Positions 1 to 8,358 of a stretch of DNA of 50,237 nucleotides are shown in pieces. Origin of the DNA: an uncultured Alistipes sp. (GTDB taxonomy: Bacteria > Bacteroidota > Bacteroidia > Bacteroidales > Rikenellaceae); the NCBI GenBank assembly GCA_944321755.1, contig CALUMM010000016.1, positions 1 through 50,237 on the forward strand, given 5' to 3'. The notes below the pieces were generated by a model. The model did not search any database, was not told the origin of the DNA, and worked only from the letters and a program-made list of their open reading frames with translations. The position numbers were made by a program, and so were the translations under genes. Every line of letters begins with the position of its first letter. Position 1 is the first letter of the stretch.

Positions 1-7
1 AATTCGT

Positions 8-1774
8 ATGCCCATAGAAAAACGCTGGGTAGTGAAGCCCCAGGGCGACCCCGCGACGGTAGCTTCGTTGGCTGCCGATCTGCGGATCTCGCCCGTGCTG
101 GCCAATCTGCTCGTACAAAGAGGCATAGACACCGTAGAAAAGGCTGAGAAGTTCTTTAAACCGAGCCTCGCCGATCTGCACGATCCCTTCCTGATGAAGG
201 ATATGGACCGCGCGGTCGAACGGGTCGAACGGGCCGTCGCAAACCATGAGAAGATCATGGTCTACGGCGACTACGACGTCGACGGCTGTACGGCCGTGGC
301 ACTGGTTTACAAGTTCCTCCGCCAGATCGGGCACAAAAACCTGATGTTCTACATCCCCGACCGCTACACCGAAGGGTACGGGATTTCGGTCAAGGGTATC
401 GACCTCGCGGCCCGCAAGGGCGTGGGGCTGATCATCGCCCTCGATTGTGGCATCAAGGCCACCGAAAAGGTGCTCTATGCAAAGACCAAAGGCGTGGATT
501 TCATCATCTGCGACCATCACCTCCCGGCCGAGGAGATTCCTCAGGCCGTAGCCGTTCTCGACCCCAAGCGGGTCGACTGCTCCTACCCGTTCGACGAACT
601 CTCGGGTTGCGGCGTGGGGTTCAAACTCGTGCAGGCCTATGCCCAGAAGAACCGGATCCCGTTCGAACAGATCCTCGATCTGCTCGACCTGCTCGTCGTG
701 TCGATCGCTTCGGACATCGTGCCCCTGACGGGCGAGAACCGCATCCTGGCCTACTTCGGGCTGAAGAACCTCAACCGCGAACCCTCGAAGGGGCTGCTGT
801 CGATCATCAAGATCTGCGGCCTGGACAAGCACAACATCACCATCGACGACATCGTCTTCAAGATCGGTCCGCGGATCAATGCCGCCGGGCGGATGCGGAT
901 GGACGAAAACGACGAGAATGCCTCGCCTTCAGGCGGTCATGCCGCCGTGGAGCTGCTGATCGAGGGCAACGAGAGCGTCGCCGCGGAGTTCGGAAACGTC
1001 ATCGACTCCTACAACCAGGACCGCAAGTCGATCGACCGCCATGTCACGCAGGAGGCCCACGAATACATCGAACAGAACCCCGCTCTCAAGGAGCTGAAAA
1101 GCACGGTGATCTACAATCCGCGCTGGATGAAGGGGATCGTGGGGATCGTGGCCTCGCGGCTGATCGAAACCTACTACCGGCCGACGGTGGTGCTGACGAT
1201 GAGCAACGGATTCGTGACGGGTTCGGCGCGTTCGGTCCCGGGATTCGATCTCTACCAGGCCGTCGAGTCGTGCTCGGACCTGCTCGAAAACTTCGGTGGG
1301 CACATGTACGCCGCCGGACTGACGATGCGTCCGGAGAATGTCGAGGAGTTCACGCGGCGGTTCAACGCCTTCGTGGAGGAGAACATCGACCCGCAGATGC
1401 TCATCCCGCAGGTCGACATCGACAGCGAACTGCTCTTCTCGGACATCACCCCGGCCTTCCGCAAGGACCTGAACCGTTTCCAGCCATTCGGACCCGGCAA
1501 CACGGCCCCGGTCTTCGTGACCTACGGCGTGAGCAACCACGGCGAGGCCCGGCTCGTCGGCATGGAGAGCGAACACCTCCGCATGGACCTCATGCAGCGG
1601 CAGAAACCCAATACGAAACTCCAGGCCATCGCCTTCCAGCAGCCGACACACTACGAATGGGTGCGGGCCGGAAAGCCGATCGACGTCTGCTACCAGATTG
1701 TCGAAAACCACTATCGCGGAACGGTCTCCACGCAGTTGCGCGTGAAGGATATCAAACCGGTGCACAACCGTTGA
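8..1774 (+). CDS. recJ: Single-stranded-DNA-specific exonuclease RecJ
   Basis: 588 aa. RecJ is a 5'-3' single-strand DNA exonuclease used in recombination and repair. The DHH-family motifs are visible: DYDVDG at residues 88-93, DCG near 146-148 and DHHLP at 169-173, all metal-binding in this family. A DHHA1-type GGH-AAGL motif follows near residues 430-440, and the C-terminal part fits the OB-like domain. Length is normal for RecJ. The ATG lies only 7 bases from the window edge, so a slightly earlier start cannot be excluded. A strong hairpin terminator follows directly. Confidence 0.95.
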   Translation: MPIEKRWVVKPQGDPATVASLAADLRISPVLANLLVQRGIDTVEKAEKFFKPSLADLHDPFLMKDMDRAVERVERAVANHEKIMVYGDYDVDGCTAVALVYKFLRQIGHKNLMFYIPDRYTEGYGISVKGIDLAARKGVGLIIALDCGIKATEKVLYAKTKGVDFIICDHHLPAEEIPQAVAVLDPKRVDCSYPFDELSGCGVGFKLVQAYAQKNRIPFEQILDLLDLLVVSIASDIVPLTGENRILAYFGLKNLNREPSKGLLSIIKICGLDKHNITIDDIVFKIGPRINAAGRMRMDENDENASPSGGHAAVELLIEGNESVAAEFGNVIDSYNQDRKSIDRHVTQEAHEYIEQNPALKELKSTVIYNPRWMKGIVGIVASRLIETYYRPTVVLTMSNGFVTGSARSVPGFDLYQAVESCSDLLENFGGHMYAAGLTMRPENVEEFTRRFNAFVEENIDPQMLIPQVDIDSELLFSDITPAFRKDLNRFQPFGPGNTAPVFVTYGVSNHGEARLVGMESEHLRMDLMQRQKPNTKLQAIAFQQPTHYEWVRAGKPIDVCYQIVENHYRGTVSTQLRVKDIKPVHNR

Positions 1775-1796
1775 CAGTTCCGGGAGTCGTTTCCCG

Positions 1797-1832
1797 AAAA
1801 AAGGATGCCGCCTGACAGCAGCATCCTTTTTT
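1797..1832. terminator. Bidirectional rho-independent terminator (recJ / nitroreductase)
   Basis: AAAAAAGGATGC pairs with GCATCCTTTTTT across a 12-base loop. It has a T-run on both strands and lies between the convergent recJ and nitroreductase stops, so it can serve both genes. Confidence 0.85.
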
Positions 1833-1869
1833 GATTTTCCGGCAAGAGGGAACCGGCGGACAGGGTCGG

Positions 1870-2400
1870 TTACGGCAGCCGGATGATGCGCGCCTCATCG
1901 TCGTGGGGCGGCAGCGGGGCGGGGGTGAAGTCCGAATAACCGACGGCAATGGCGCAGAGCGGCTCGCAATCCGCAGGGATCGGCAGGAAACCACGCAGGT
2001 AATCGGCCGCCTTCTCGCCCGCGGGGTCCTCCTTGCGGCGCGGACGGCCGTGGATATGCACCCAGCAGGAGCCCAGTCCCTCGTCGACACAGGCCAGCTG
2101 GAGCACGGTGGCCGAAATCGCGGCGTTTTCCCGCCACAGGTCACTCGTCGACGTCTCTCCCAGAACGACGATCGCCAGAGGTGCATTCTTCAGAAATCCC
2201 GAGCCGTAGTCGCGCATGTCGGCCATGCGGGCCACGAGGGCCGGATCGTCGACCACCAGAAAACGGGTCGTGCGCGTATTGCGGGCCGAAGGGGCCGTCA
2301 GGGCCTCCGCAAGCAGCCGCTCCACCACTTCGCGGGGCACCGCCCGATCCGTAAACTTGCGGATCGAACGTCGTTTGGCTATCAATTCCTTGAATTCCAT
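1870..2400 (-). CDS. Nitroreductase family protein (FMN-dependent)
   Basis: 176 aa. The start reads MEFKELIAKRRSIRKF, the usual N-terminus of the family with its R-R-S-x-R flavin-phosphate contact. APSARNT at about residues 33-39 is another typical flavin-binding segment, and the C-terminal half has the family's 'x-A-x-G-Y-x-D' end. The frame stays open further upstream to about 2856, but that extension runs antisense through the HAD gene and is not believable. These enzymes reduce nitro compounds, quinones or related substrates with NAD(P)H; the natural substrate is not predictable here. Confidence 0.88.
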   Translation of the reverse strand: MEFKELIAKRRSIRKFTDRAVPREVVERLLAEALTAPSARNTRTTRFLVVDDPALVARMADMRDYGSGFLKNAPLAIVVLGETSTSDLWRENAAISATVLQLACVDEGLGSCWVHIHGRPRRKEDPAGEKAADYLRGFLPIPADCEPLCAIAVGYSDFTPAPLPPHDDEARIIRLP

Positions 2401-2421
2401 AATCGTCACGTTTCTTGCATA

Positions 2422-2429
2422 CAAAAATA
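2422..2429 (-). promoter_or_regulatory. -7 promoter element for the nitroreductase
   Basis: Read on the minus strand this is TATTTTTG, matching the Bacteroidota TAnnTTTG consensus, 22 bases before the start codon. It lies almost next to the plus-strand -7 element of the divergent HAD gene. No convincing -33 TTTG was found. Confidence 0.5.
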
Positions 2430-2441
2430 GGGAAAAAACAT

Positions 2442-2449
2442 TATCTTTG
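2442..2449 (+). promoter_or_regulatory. -7 promoter element for the HAD hydrolase operon
   Basis: TATCTTTG matches TAnnTTTG exactly and ends 23 bases before the ATG at 2473. The nearest upstream TTG is at 2415-2417, somewhat too far for an ideal -33 element. Confidence 0.6.
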
Positions 2450-2472
2450 AAAATCCAAAATTTCCGAACACC

Positions 2473-3312
2473 ATGGATTACCGTTTCACCATAGCCCTGA
2501 TCTACGACTTCGACGGCACACTCGCACCGGGGAACATGCAGGAGTACGACTTCATCCCGGCCGTCGGAAAAAGCAACAAGGAGTTCTGGACCGAAGCCAA
2601 CACGCTGGCCGAAGAGCAGGATGCCGACATGGTCCTCACCTACATGGCCCGCATGATTCAGGAGGCCAAATCGAAAAACTTGTCGCTGCGCCGCGAGGCA
2701 TTCCAGGAGTCCGGCCGCCGCGTTACGCTTTTCAACGGCGTCCGGGAGTGGTTTTCGAGGATAAACCGTTACGGCGAGGAGCGCGGAATCCGAATCCTCC
2801 ACTACATCAACTCCTCGGGCCTCAAGGAGATCATCGAAGGAACGGAGATCGCTCACGAATTCCGCAAAATCTACGCCTGCTCATTCCTCTACGACGTCGA
2901 CGGAATCGCCTACTGGCCCGCCGTGGCGGTCAACTACACCAACAAAACGCAGTTCATCTTCAAAATCAACAAGGGCGTCGAATCGGTCTTCGACTCGAAA
3001 CTCGTAAACCGCTATATCCCCGAAAACGAGCGCCCCGTACCGTTCCGCCGCATGATCTACGTCGGCGACGGAACCACCGACATCCCCTGTATGCGGCTGG
3101 TGAAGAGCTCCGGAGGCCACTCCATCGCCGTCTACAACCCCGACCAGAAGGGTGCACGAAAAGAGCTGGCGTCGTTGATCCACGACAACCGCGTGAGCCA
3201 CGTCTGCCCGGCCGACTACTCCGAAGGCTCGGAGATGGACATCCTCGTGAAGACCATCATCGACAAGATCGACCTCGACGACCGATTGGAAAAACTCGAA
3301 GTCGTCCGCTGA
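2473..3312 (+). CDS. HAD-superfamily hydrolase
   Basis: 279 aa. Motif I is YDFDGTLAP with D12 and D14 as nucleophile and acid/base. Motif IV is VGDGTTDIPCM near residues 197-207, with two metal-binding Asp. The insert between them is a cap domain rich in aromatic and charged residues. The closest general type is the phosphoserine-phosphatase-like subgroup, but the substrate is unknown. There is no signal peptide, so it is cytoplasmic. It is followed after 5 bases by a membrane-protein gene and probably heads a five-gene transcript running to the Gfo/Idh oxidoreductase. Confidence 0.85.
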   Translation: MDYRFTIALIYDFDGTLAPGNMQEYDFIPAVGKSNKEFWTEANTLAEEQDADMVLTYMARMIQEAKSKNLSLRREAFQESGRRVTLFNGVREWFSRINRYGEERGIRILHYINSSGLKEIIEGTEIAHEFRKIYACSFLYDVDGIAYWPAVAVNYTNKTQFIFKINKGVESVFDSKLVNRYIPENERPVPFRRMIYVGDGTTDIPCMRLVKSSGGHSIAVYNPDQKGARKELASLIHDNRVSHVCPADYSEGSEMDILVKTIIDKIDLDDRLEKLEVVR

Positions 3313-3317
3313 ACACC

Positions 3318-3905
3318 ATGACATCCGCACCCGGAAAAAGAATCTATACCCGACGCTGGATCCGCCCCGAACGGCTCGGAGGGTCCCCCGAGTGGACCGC
3401 CGGACTCAGGCGTCACCCCGCAGCCCTGTGGATCACCGTGGGGTTGCTGACCCTCTGCATCCTGCTGCCCGTCGCAGGATTCCCGGGACTCTACGTCACG
3501 GCCGTGGCCTGCGGCGCCTTTTACCTCGACGACGAACCCCTGGAACTGCTCAGACTCCCGGAACTGAACGCCGGGCGGCTGCTCGTCCGCAAGGTCCTCA
3601 CCGCCTGGCGGAACTACTTCCTGCTGACGCTGCCCTTCACCCTGCTGGCCATCCTCGCACACCCCCGCACGGCCTGGATAGCCGCCGCATGGGCCCCGCT
3701 GGCGGCGTTGGCCCTGCTCTATGCCGTGGTGGCCAAATACGCACACTACGCCCCCGAAAAAAAACGCCGGCAACCCCTGGCCGCACGCTTCGGAAGCGCT
3801 GGATTCCTCTTCCCCGTACTGCTGCCCCTGAGCCTCGCCCTCACGGTAAGCTACGCCCTGCGGGCCGAACGCAACCTCAACCGCTACCTCCATGATTACG
3901 ATTGA
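3318..3905 (+). CDS. Multi-pass membrane protein, probable partner of the adjacent ABC ATPase
   Basis: 195 aa from the ATG at 3318, placed 5 bases after the HAD stop. I do not recognise a named family. Hydrophobic stretches lie at about residues 34-66 (one or two helices), 94-112, 115-132 and 158-180, giving four to five membrane helices. The C-terminus overlaps the start of the ABC ATPase by 14 bases, which suggests translational coupling and a joint ABC-type exporter or related complex. The frame is open upstream across the HAD gene, but only in a shadow frame. Confidence 0.65.
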   Translation: MTSAPGKRIYTRRWIRPERLGGSPEWTAGLRRHPAALWITVGLLTLCILLPVAGFPGLYVTAVACGAFYLDDEPLELLRLPELNAGRLLVRKVLTAWRNYFLLTLPFTLLAILAHPRTAWIAAAWAPLAALALLYAVVAKYAHYAPEKKRRQPLAARFGSAGFLFPVLLPLSLALTVSYALRAERNLNRYLHDYD

Positions 3906-4548
3906 TACACTCCGGGTCCGCGAAGGCAGGCGGATCCTGCTCGACGGCGTGACGATGCACCTGCCCGGAAATGCCGTCCACGGAATCACCGGAGAGGGGA
4001 GAAGTCTCCTGCTGCGGACCGTCTGCGGGCTCGTAACGCCCGAAACGGGTTCGGTATCCGAATCCGGACATCCGCTGCAACGGCGCGAAATGGCGTTCTT
4101 AGAGGCCGACCCGCACTTCTGGCCCGGACTCACGGCCCGCGACTGCATCGGACTGGTGCGGTACAACGACCGGACGGAGTATCCCGAAGCGCTGATCCGC
4201 CGCTTCCCCGTACCGCTCGACGCGGAGGCCCGGACCCTGCCGCCCCGGGAACGCAAGCACCTCGGCATCATCCTTACGCTGATGCGCGACAAACGCATCC
4301 TGCTGCTCGACGAACCCTTCCGGGAGTTGGAGCCCGAACGGCTCTTCGTCATGCAACAGCTCCTCCTCCACCTCGGAACCGAAGGGCGGACCGTGCTGCT
4401 CACCTCCGGGAAGATCACACCCCTCGAAGGGGTTTGCGACGACCTCTACCTGCTGGGCGGAGGCCGTGTCCTCGCCCGTTACGAGCACTACGAACTGGGG
4501 CGTGTGGCCGGGATTCCGGATTCCGGTTCGGAAATCCCGAAAAATTGA
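3892..4548 (+). CDS. Degenerate ABC-type ATP-binding protein
   Basis: 218 aa with the overall layout of an ABC nucleotide-binding domain, but several key residues differ. The P-loop at 31-38 is GITGEGRS, with Arg where the catalytic Walker A Lys should be. The LSGGQ signature is replaced by LPPRE at 116-120. Walker B is kept as ILLLDE at about 136-141, followed by a D-loop-like segment. The switch His is not visible at the expected place (VLLTSGK, about 168-174). It may bind ATP poorly or act as a regulatory subunit. It overlaps the upstream membrane-protein gene by 14 bases. Confidence 0.75.
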   Translation: MITIDTLRVREGRRILLDGVTMHLPGNAVHGITGEGRSLLLRTVCGLVTPETGSVSESGHPLQRREMAFLEADPHFWPGLTARDCIGLVRYNDRTEYPEALIRRFPVPLDAEARTLPPRERKHLGIILTLMRDKRILLLDEPFRELEPERLFVMQQLLLHLGTEGRTVLLTSGKITPLEGVCDDLYLLGGGRVLARYEHYELGRVAGIPDSGSEIPKN

Positions 4549-4549
4549 G

Positions 4550-4557
4550 TATCTTCG
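4550..4557 (+). promoter_or_regulatory. -7-like promoter element for rdgB
   Basis: TATCTTCG, one base off TAnnTTTG, lies just after the ABC ATPase stop and 28 bases before the rdgB ATG. It may give rdgB its own start of transcription inside the operon. Confidence 0.4.
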
Positions 4558-4585
4558 CAGTAAAATCCGCATACGGAAAACAATC

Positions 4586-5167
4586 ATGAAAATTCTTTTC
4601 GCCACCAACAATGCACACAAGCTCAGTGAGGTACAGGCCGTGCTGGGGGATGGATATACGCTCGTGACGCCCCGCGAATGCGGTATCATGGAGGAGATCC
4701 CCGAAGAGCAGGAGACCCTCGAAGGAAACGCCTTGCAAAAGGCCCGTTACCTGCACGACCGCACCGGGCTGGACTGCTTCGCCGACGACACCGGACTCGA
4801 AGTCGAGGCGCTGGGCGGGGCCCCCGGCGTGCACTCGGCCCGCTACGCCACCGACGGACACGACTTTGCGGCCAACAACTGCCTGCTGCTGAAGAATCTC
4901 CAGGGCGTCGAGAACCGCCGGGCCCGCTTCCGCACGGTCATTGCATTGATCCTCAACGGTGAAGAACACCTCTTCGAAGGGGTGATCGAGGGACGCATCC
5001 TCGATCATGAAACCGGACACGAAGGATTCGGGTTCGATCCGCTGTTCGTCCCCGACGGCTACGAACGCACCTTTGCCGAGATGAGCGCCGCGGAGAAAAA
5101 CGCCATTTCACACCGCGGACGCGCCGTGCGCAAACTGGCCGAATACCTCCACGCACACGAAAAATAA
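4586..5167 (+). CDS. rdgB: dITP/XTP pyrophosphatase (RdgB/HAM1 family)
   Basis: 193 aa from the ATG at 4586, the normal family length. It removes non-canonical purine triphosphates (ITP, dITP, XTP) as monophosphates plus pyrophosphate, keeping them out of DNA and RNA. The N-terminal FATNNAHKLSE segment and the DCFADDTGLEV motif around residue 67-77 are family hallmarks, as is the late GFGFDPLF segment and the SHRGRA triad near the C-terminus. The frame is open further upstream but starts inside the ABC ATPase gene. Confidence 0.93.
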   Translation: MKILFATNNAHKLSEVQAVLGDGYTLVTPRECGIMEEIPEEQETLEGNALQKARYLHDRTGLDCFADDTGLEVEALGGAPGVHSARYATDGHDFAANNCLLLKNLQGVENRRARFRTVIALILNGEEHLFEGVIEGRILDHETGHEGFGFDPLFVPDGYERTFAEMSAAEKNAISHRGRAVRKLAEYLHAHEK

Positions 5168-5201
5168 GAGGCGAGACACAAAACAACAGCGGAAGAAAAC
5201 A

Positions 5202-6188
5202 ATGGAACCGAAAAAGATCGTCCGGTGGGGGATTCTGGGGTGCGGCGACGTCTGCGAACGCAAGAGCGGTCCGCCGATGTACCTCACGGAGCACTCGGCA
5301 CTCGTGGCCGTCATGCGGCGCGACGCGGAGAAGGCCGCCGATTTCGCACGCCGCCACGGCGTTGCCCGCTTCTACACCGATGCCGGGGCGCTGATTGCCG
5401 ATCCCGAGGTCGACATCGTCTACGTCGCCACGCCCCACGCCTCGCACAAGGAGCTGACGATCCGCGCCCTGGAGGCCGGGAAACCTGTCTATGTCGAGAA
5501 GCCCATGGCGATGAACCACACCGAATGCCTCGACATGCTCGCCGCGGCGGAACGTTGCGGACAGCGGCTCTTCGTGGCCTACTACCGGCGGGCGCTGCCC
5601 TATTTCCAAAAGGTCCGGGAGCTGCTGGAGGAGGGGAGGATCGGAACCCCGCAGCAGGTCGAGGTCCGCTACCTGCGTCCGGCAGGCCCCGAAGACCGCG
5701 ATCCGGAGCACCTGCCGTGGCGTCTGCGCCGCGAGGTGGGCGGTGACGGCTACTTCTACGACATGGCCCCGCATACGCTCGACATCCTCGACTTTCTGCT
5801 CGGGGAGATCTCGGAGGCCCAAGGGGCGAAGAGCAACCTCGGAGGGCTGTACGAGGTGGCCGATACGGTCTCGGCCGCACTCCGGTTCCGCTCGGGCGTC
5901 GTCGGAAAAGGGCTCTGGAGTTTCGTCGCTCCGCCCGAAGAGACCGAGGATTCGGTCCTCATCGTCGGCAGCCGGGGCTCGATCCGCTTCAGCACCTTCG
6001 CCTTCACGCCCGTCGAACTCACGACTCCCGAAGGTACGGAGCGCTTCGCCATCGAACCCCCGAAGCATATTCAGGGCCCGATGATCGCTTCGATCGTCGC
6101 CGAACTCCGCGGTGAGGGACGCTGCCCCTCGACCGGCGTATCGGCAGCCCGGACTTCGCGGGTCATGGATGAAATCATGAAGGAATAA
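5202..6188 (+). CDS. Gfo/Idh/MocA family oxidoreductase
   Basis: 328 aa. The N-terminal Rossmann fold begins [10 protein letters not shown], and the [10 protein letters not shown] motif near residue 100 contains the Lys used in catalysis in this family. The C-terminal half fits the alpha/beta substrate domain, including a [10 protein letters not shown] segment with the conserved Asp and His. Members oxidise or reduce sugars, inositols or related compounds with NAD(P); the substrate here is unknown. It lies 34 bases after rdgB and is probably co-transcribed with it. Confidence 0.88.
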   Translation: MEPKKIVRWGILGCGDVCERKSGPPMYLTEHSALVAVMRRDAEKAADFARRHGVARFYTDAGALIADPEVDIVYVATPHASHKELTIRALEAGKPVYVEKPMAMNHTECLDMLAAAERCGQRLFVAYYRRALPYFQKVRELLEEGRIGTPQQVEVRYLRPAGPEDRDPEHLPWRLRREVGGDGYFYDMAPHTLDILDFLLGEISEAQGAKSNLGGLYEVADTVSAALRFRSGVVGKGLWSFVAPPEETEDSVLIVGSRGSIRFSTFAFTPVELTTPEGTERFAIEPPKHIQGPMIASIVAELRGEGRCPSTGVSAARTSRVMDEIMKE

Positions 6189-6193
6189 ATCGC

Positions 6194-6201
6194 TATCTTT
6201 G
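6194..6201 (+). promoter_or_regulatory. -7 promoter element directly before folE
   Basis: TATCTTTG is an exact TAnnTTTG match and ends only 7 bases before the folE ATG at 6209. If used, the transcript would start at or within a few bases of the start codon. Confidence 0.55.
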
Positions 6202-6208
6202 CCCCGCT

Positions 6209-6817
6209 ATGGAGACGAAAAACTACGACAAGGAGGAGCGGTTCGACCCCGCAACGGTCGAAGCCCTCAAAGGACACTATACGGAGATCCTGCGCCTGCT
6301 GGGCGAAGACCCCTCGCGCGAAGGATTGCTGAAAACCCCCGAACGGGTCGCCAAGGCGATGTCGTTCCTCACGAAGGGGTACGATGAAAACCCGCTCGAA
6401 ATCATCCGCTCGGCAACGTTCCGCGAAGAGTACAAGCAGATGGTGCTGGTCAAGGACATCGAACTCTACTCGCTGTGCGAACACCACATGCTGCCCTTCT
6501 ACGGCAAGGCCCACGTCGCCTACATCCCCAACGGATACATCACCGGGCTGTCGAAGATCGCCCGCGTGGTGGAGTGTTTCGCCCGGCGGCTGCAGGTCCA
6601 GGAGCGGCTGACGGTCCAGATCCGCGACTGCATCCAGGAGGCCCTCAGCCCCATGGGCGTCGCCGTGGTCATCGAGGCCAGCCACATGTGTATGCAGATG
6701 CGCGGCATCGAGAAACAGCAGTCCGCCACCACCACCTCGGCATTTACGGGCATCTTCCTCTCCGACCACCGCACCCGCGAGGAGTTCATGACCCTCATCT
6801 CGCACAAGTATCGGTAA
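6209..6817 (+). CDS. folE: GTP cyclohydrolase I (FolE)
   Basis: 202 aa. It converts GTP to 7,8-dihydroneopterin triphosphate, the first step of folate synthesis and also the precursor for queuosine via QueD. The zinc site is visible: CEHH around residue 90 and the Cys of SHMCMQMRG near residue 160. The [10 protein letters not shown] and QERLT segments and the ending [10 protein letters not shown] are typical. No alternative Met lies close by, so the ATG at 6209 is the best start although the promoter element is almost on top of it. A terminator follows. Confidence 0.95.
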   Translation: METKNYDKEERFDPATVEALKGHYTEILRLLGEDPSREGLLKTPERVAKAMSFLTKGYDENPLEIIRSATFREEYKQMVLVKDIELYSLCEHHMLPFYGKAHVAYIPNGYITGLSKIARVVECFARRLQVQERLTVQIRDCIQEALSPMGVAVVIEASHMCMQMRGIEKQQSATTTSAFTGIFLSDHRTREEFMTLISHKYR

Positions 6818-6843
6818 AGCCCGAATTTCAGGCCCTTTCCTGC

Positions 6844-6879
6844 AACCGGAAATCCCTCGTTGGGGATTTCCGGTTTTTT
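6844..6879 (+). terminator. Rho-independent terminator after folE
   Basis: AACCGGAAATCCC pairs with GGGATTTCCGGTT around a 6-base loop and is followed by a T-run. Confidence 0.9.
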
Positions 6880-6884
6880 CATGT

Positions 6885-6922
6885 CCCGTTCGGACCCGGA
6901 CGCCGCAATCCACCCGAACGGG
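6885..6922. repeat. Inverted repeat in the leader of the DUF4136-like gene
   Basis: CCCGTTCGG (6885-6893) is repeated in inverse as CCGAACGGG (6914-6922), a perfect 9-bp pair with a 20-base spacer. It could be an operator or a leader hairpin. No T-run follows, so it is not a terminator. Confidence 0.45.
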
Positions 6923-6973
6923 GAACGAAATTTGAGACTCGGGAGGGGACAGCAAACCAAAAATCAAAACATC

Positions 6974-7615
6974 ATGAACGTCAAACAACTCCGTTACATT
7001 GCATTCGCGCTCGTTGCAGCCGCGTTCTGCTCGTGCCAGAAAGACCCCTCGACGTCGGATCTCCACAGGGATTATCTGGTCTACACCGCCCACGATTCCG
7101 GGACCGACTTCTCGGCAATCGCAACCTACTACCTCCCGGACAGCATCCTGGTGATCGGAAACAGCGATCAGACCGAATACTGGAAGGATGAGGATGCCCT
7201 GACGATCATCGACGCCGTAGCGGGCGGCATGAACGATGCAGGCTACACGCGCTCCGACGACAAAACCGCGGCCAGCGTGGGACTCCAGCTCAGCTACGTG
7301 CGGCAGGAGACCTATTTCGTCGGCTATGACAACCCCTACTGGTGGTGGTACTATCCCTACTACTGGGCGCCCGGGTACTGGGGCAACTGGGCCGGATGGC
7401 ACTATCCCTACAGCGTCTACTACGCCTACACCGCCGGCTCGCTGCTCGTGGAGATGCTCGACCTCCAGGCCGATCAGGAGAGCGGCAAGAAACTCCCCGT
7501 CGTCTGGGACACCTTCATCGGCGGCCTGCTGACCTCCGATGCCGAACTCAACCTCCAGCGTACCGTCGAGGGCGTAGAGCAGGCTTTCGCACAGTCGCCC
7601 TACCTGGTAAAATAG
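6974..7615 (+). CDS. DUF4136-like lipoprotein
   Basis: 213 aa from the ATG at 6974. A lipoprotein signal ends in FCSC at about residue 19. The body resembles DUF4136 lipoproteins: an early D-Y-T-like strand, an ALTIIDAVAGGMNDAGYTR-like segment and a late WDTFIGGLL motif. A very aromatic Tyr/Trp/Pro-rich patch spans about residues 120-150. The function of the family is not known. The outer-membrane barrel gene begins 23 bases downstream, so the two probably act together in the envelope. Confidence 0.75.
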   Translation: MNVKQLRYIAFALVAAAFCSCQKDPSTSDLHRDYLVYTAHDSGTDFSAIATYYLPDSILVIGNSDQTEYWKDEDALTIIDAVAGGMNDAGYTRSDDKTAASVGLQLSYVRQETYFVGYDNPYWWWYYPYYWAPGYWGNWAGWHYPYSVYYAYTAGSLLVEMLDLQADQESGKKLPVVWDTFIGGLLTSDAELNLQRTVEGVEQAFAQSPYLVK

Positions 7616-7638
7616 TTTAACGCAAAATCTGTCCGATC

Positions 7639-8265
7639 ATGAAAACATCGAAATACTTCAAAACCCTTGCATTCTGCGTCGTCATGCTGGCCGCCTCGCT
7701 GCCGGGTAAAGCGCAGGTCTTCCCCAACACCTACATTAATATCGACTGGCAATTGGGCGTGCCCCTCGGAGACGACTTCGCCGATAAAACATCGGGTTGG
7801 GGCATGAACTTCGAAGGCGGCTACTTCGTCACGCCGGCCATCACCGTGGGACCCTTCATCTCCTACCAGACCAACCTGCAGGACATCGACCGCCAGACCC
7901 TCGACCTGGGGGACGGCGCCGCCCTGACCACCAATCAGAAACACGCCCTGTTCCAACTCCCGTTCGGTGTCACGAGCCGATACAACTGGCTTACCGACAG
8001 CGTTTTCCAACCCTATGTCGGCATGAAGCTGGGAGCCTGCTACGCCGAGATGTCCTCCTATTATTACATCGTCAGACAATACTCCGAGACCTGGGGATTC
8101 TATATGTCGCCGGAAGTCGGCGTGTCGATCTTCCCGCGCCCCGACTACCGGCTGGGATTCCACGTGGCACTCTACTACAGCTACGCCACCAACAGCGGCG
8201 ACGTGCTGGTCTACAAGATCAACAACATCAACAACTTCGGCATCCGCGTCGGCGTCTCGTTCTGA
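7639..8265 (+). CDS. Small outer-membrane beta-barrel protein
   Basis: 208 aa. A signal peptide ends at about residue 25 (LPGKAQ). The rest alternates polar and hydrophobic residues in short strands and ends in Phe (GVSF), as expected for a barrel of roughly eight strands such as the OmpA/OmpW-type porin-like folds. No ligand can be predicted. It sits directly behind the DUF4136-like lipoprotein gene and ahead of a shared terminator. Confidence 0.7.
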   Translation: MKTSKYFKTLAFCVVMLAASLPGKAQVFPNTYINIDWQLGVPLGDDFADKTSGWGMNFEGGYFVTPAITVGPFISYQTNLQDIDRQTLDLGDGAALTTNQKHALFQLPFGVTSRYNWLTDSVFQPYVGMKLGACYAEMSSYYYIVRQYSETWGFYMSPEVGVSIFPRPDYRLGFHVALYYSYATNSGDVLVYKINNINNFGIRVGVSF

Positions 8266-8286
8266 CGCTCGCGCCGCGCCGCAACG

Positions 8287-8320
8287 AAAAGCCGGGCCTT
8301 GCAACAAGGTCCGGCTTTTT
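8287..8320. terminator. Bidirectional terminator (barrel gene / aldo-keto reductase)
   Basis: AAAAGCCGGGCCTT pairs with AAGGTCCGGCTTTTT over the loop GCAAC, with one G-T wobble. It lies between convergent stops and has T-runs on both strands. Confidence 0.88.
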
Positions 8321-8358
8321 CTTGAAACAGGTTGTTCGATCCCCTCCCGGATAAATGT

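Noticed and set aside
2401..2856. N-terminal extension of the nitroreductase to about 328 aa
   Set aside because: It would overlap most of the HAD gene on the other strand, lies across both promoters, and the family begins at the MEFKEL start.
8157..8170. ATTCCACGTGGCAC in the barrel gene as a further parS
   Set aside because: Several mismatches on both arms; likely a chance hit in coding sequence.
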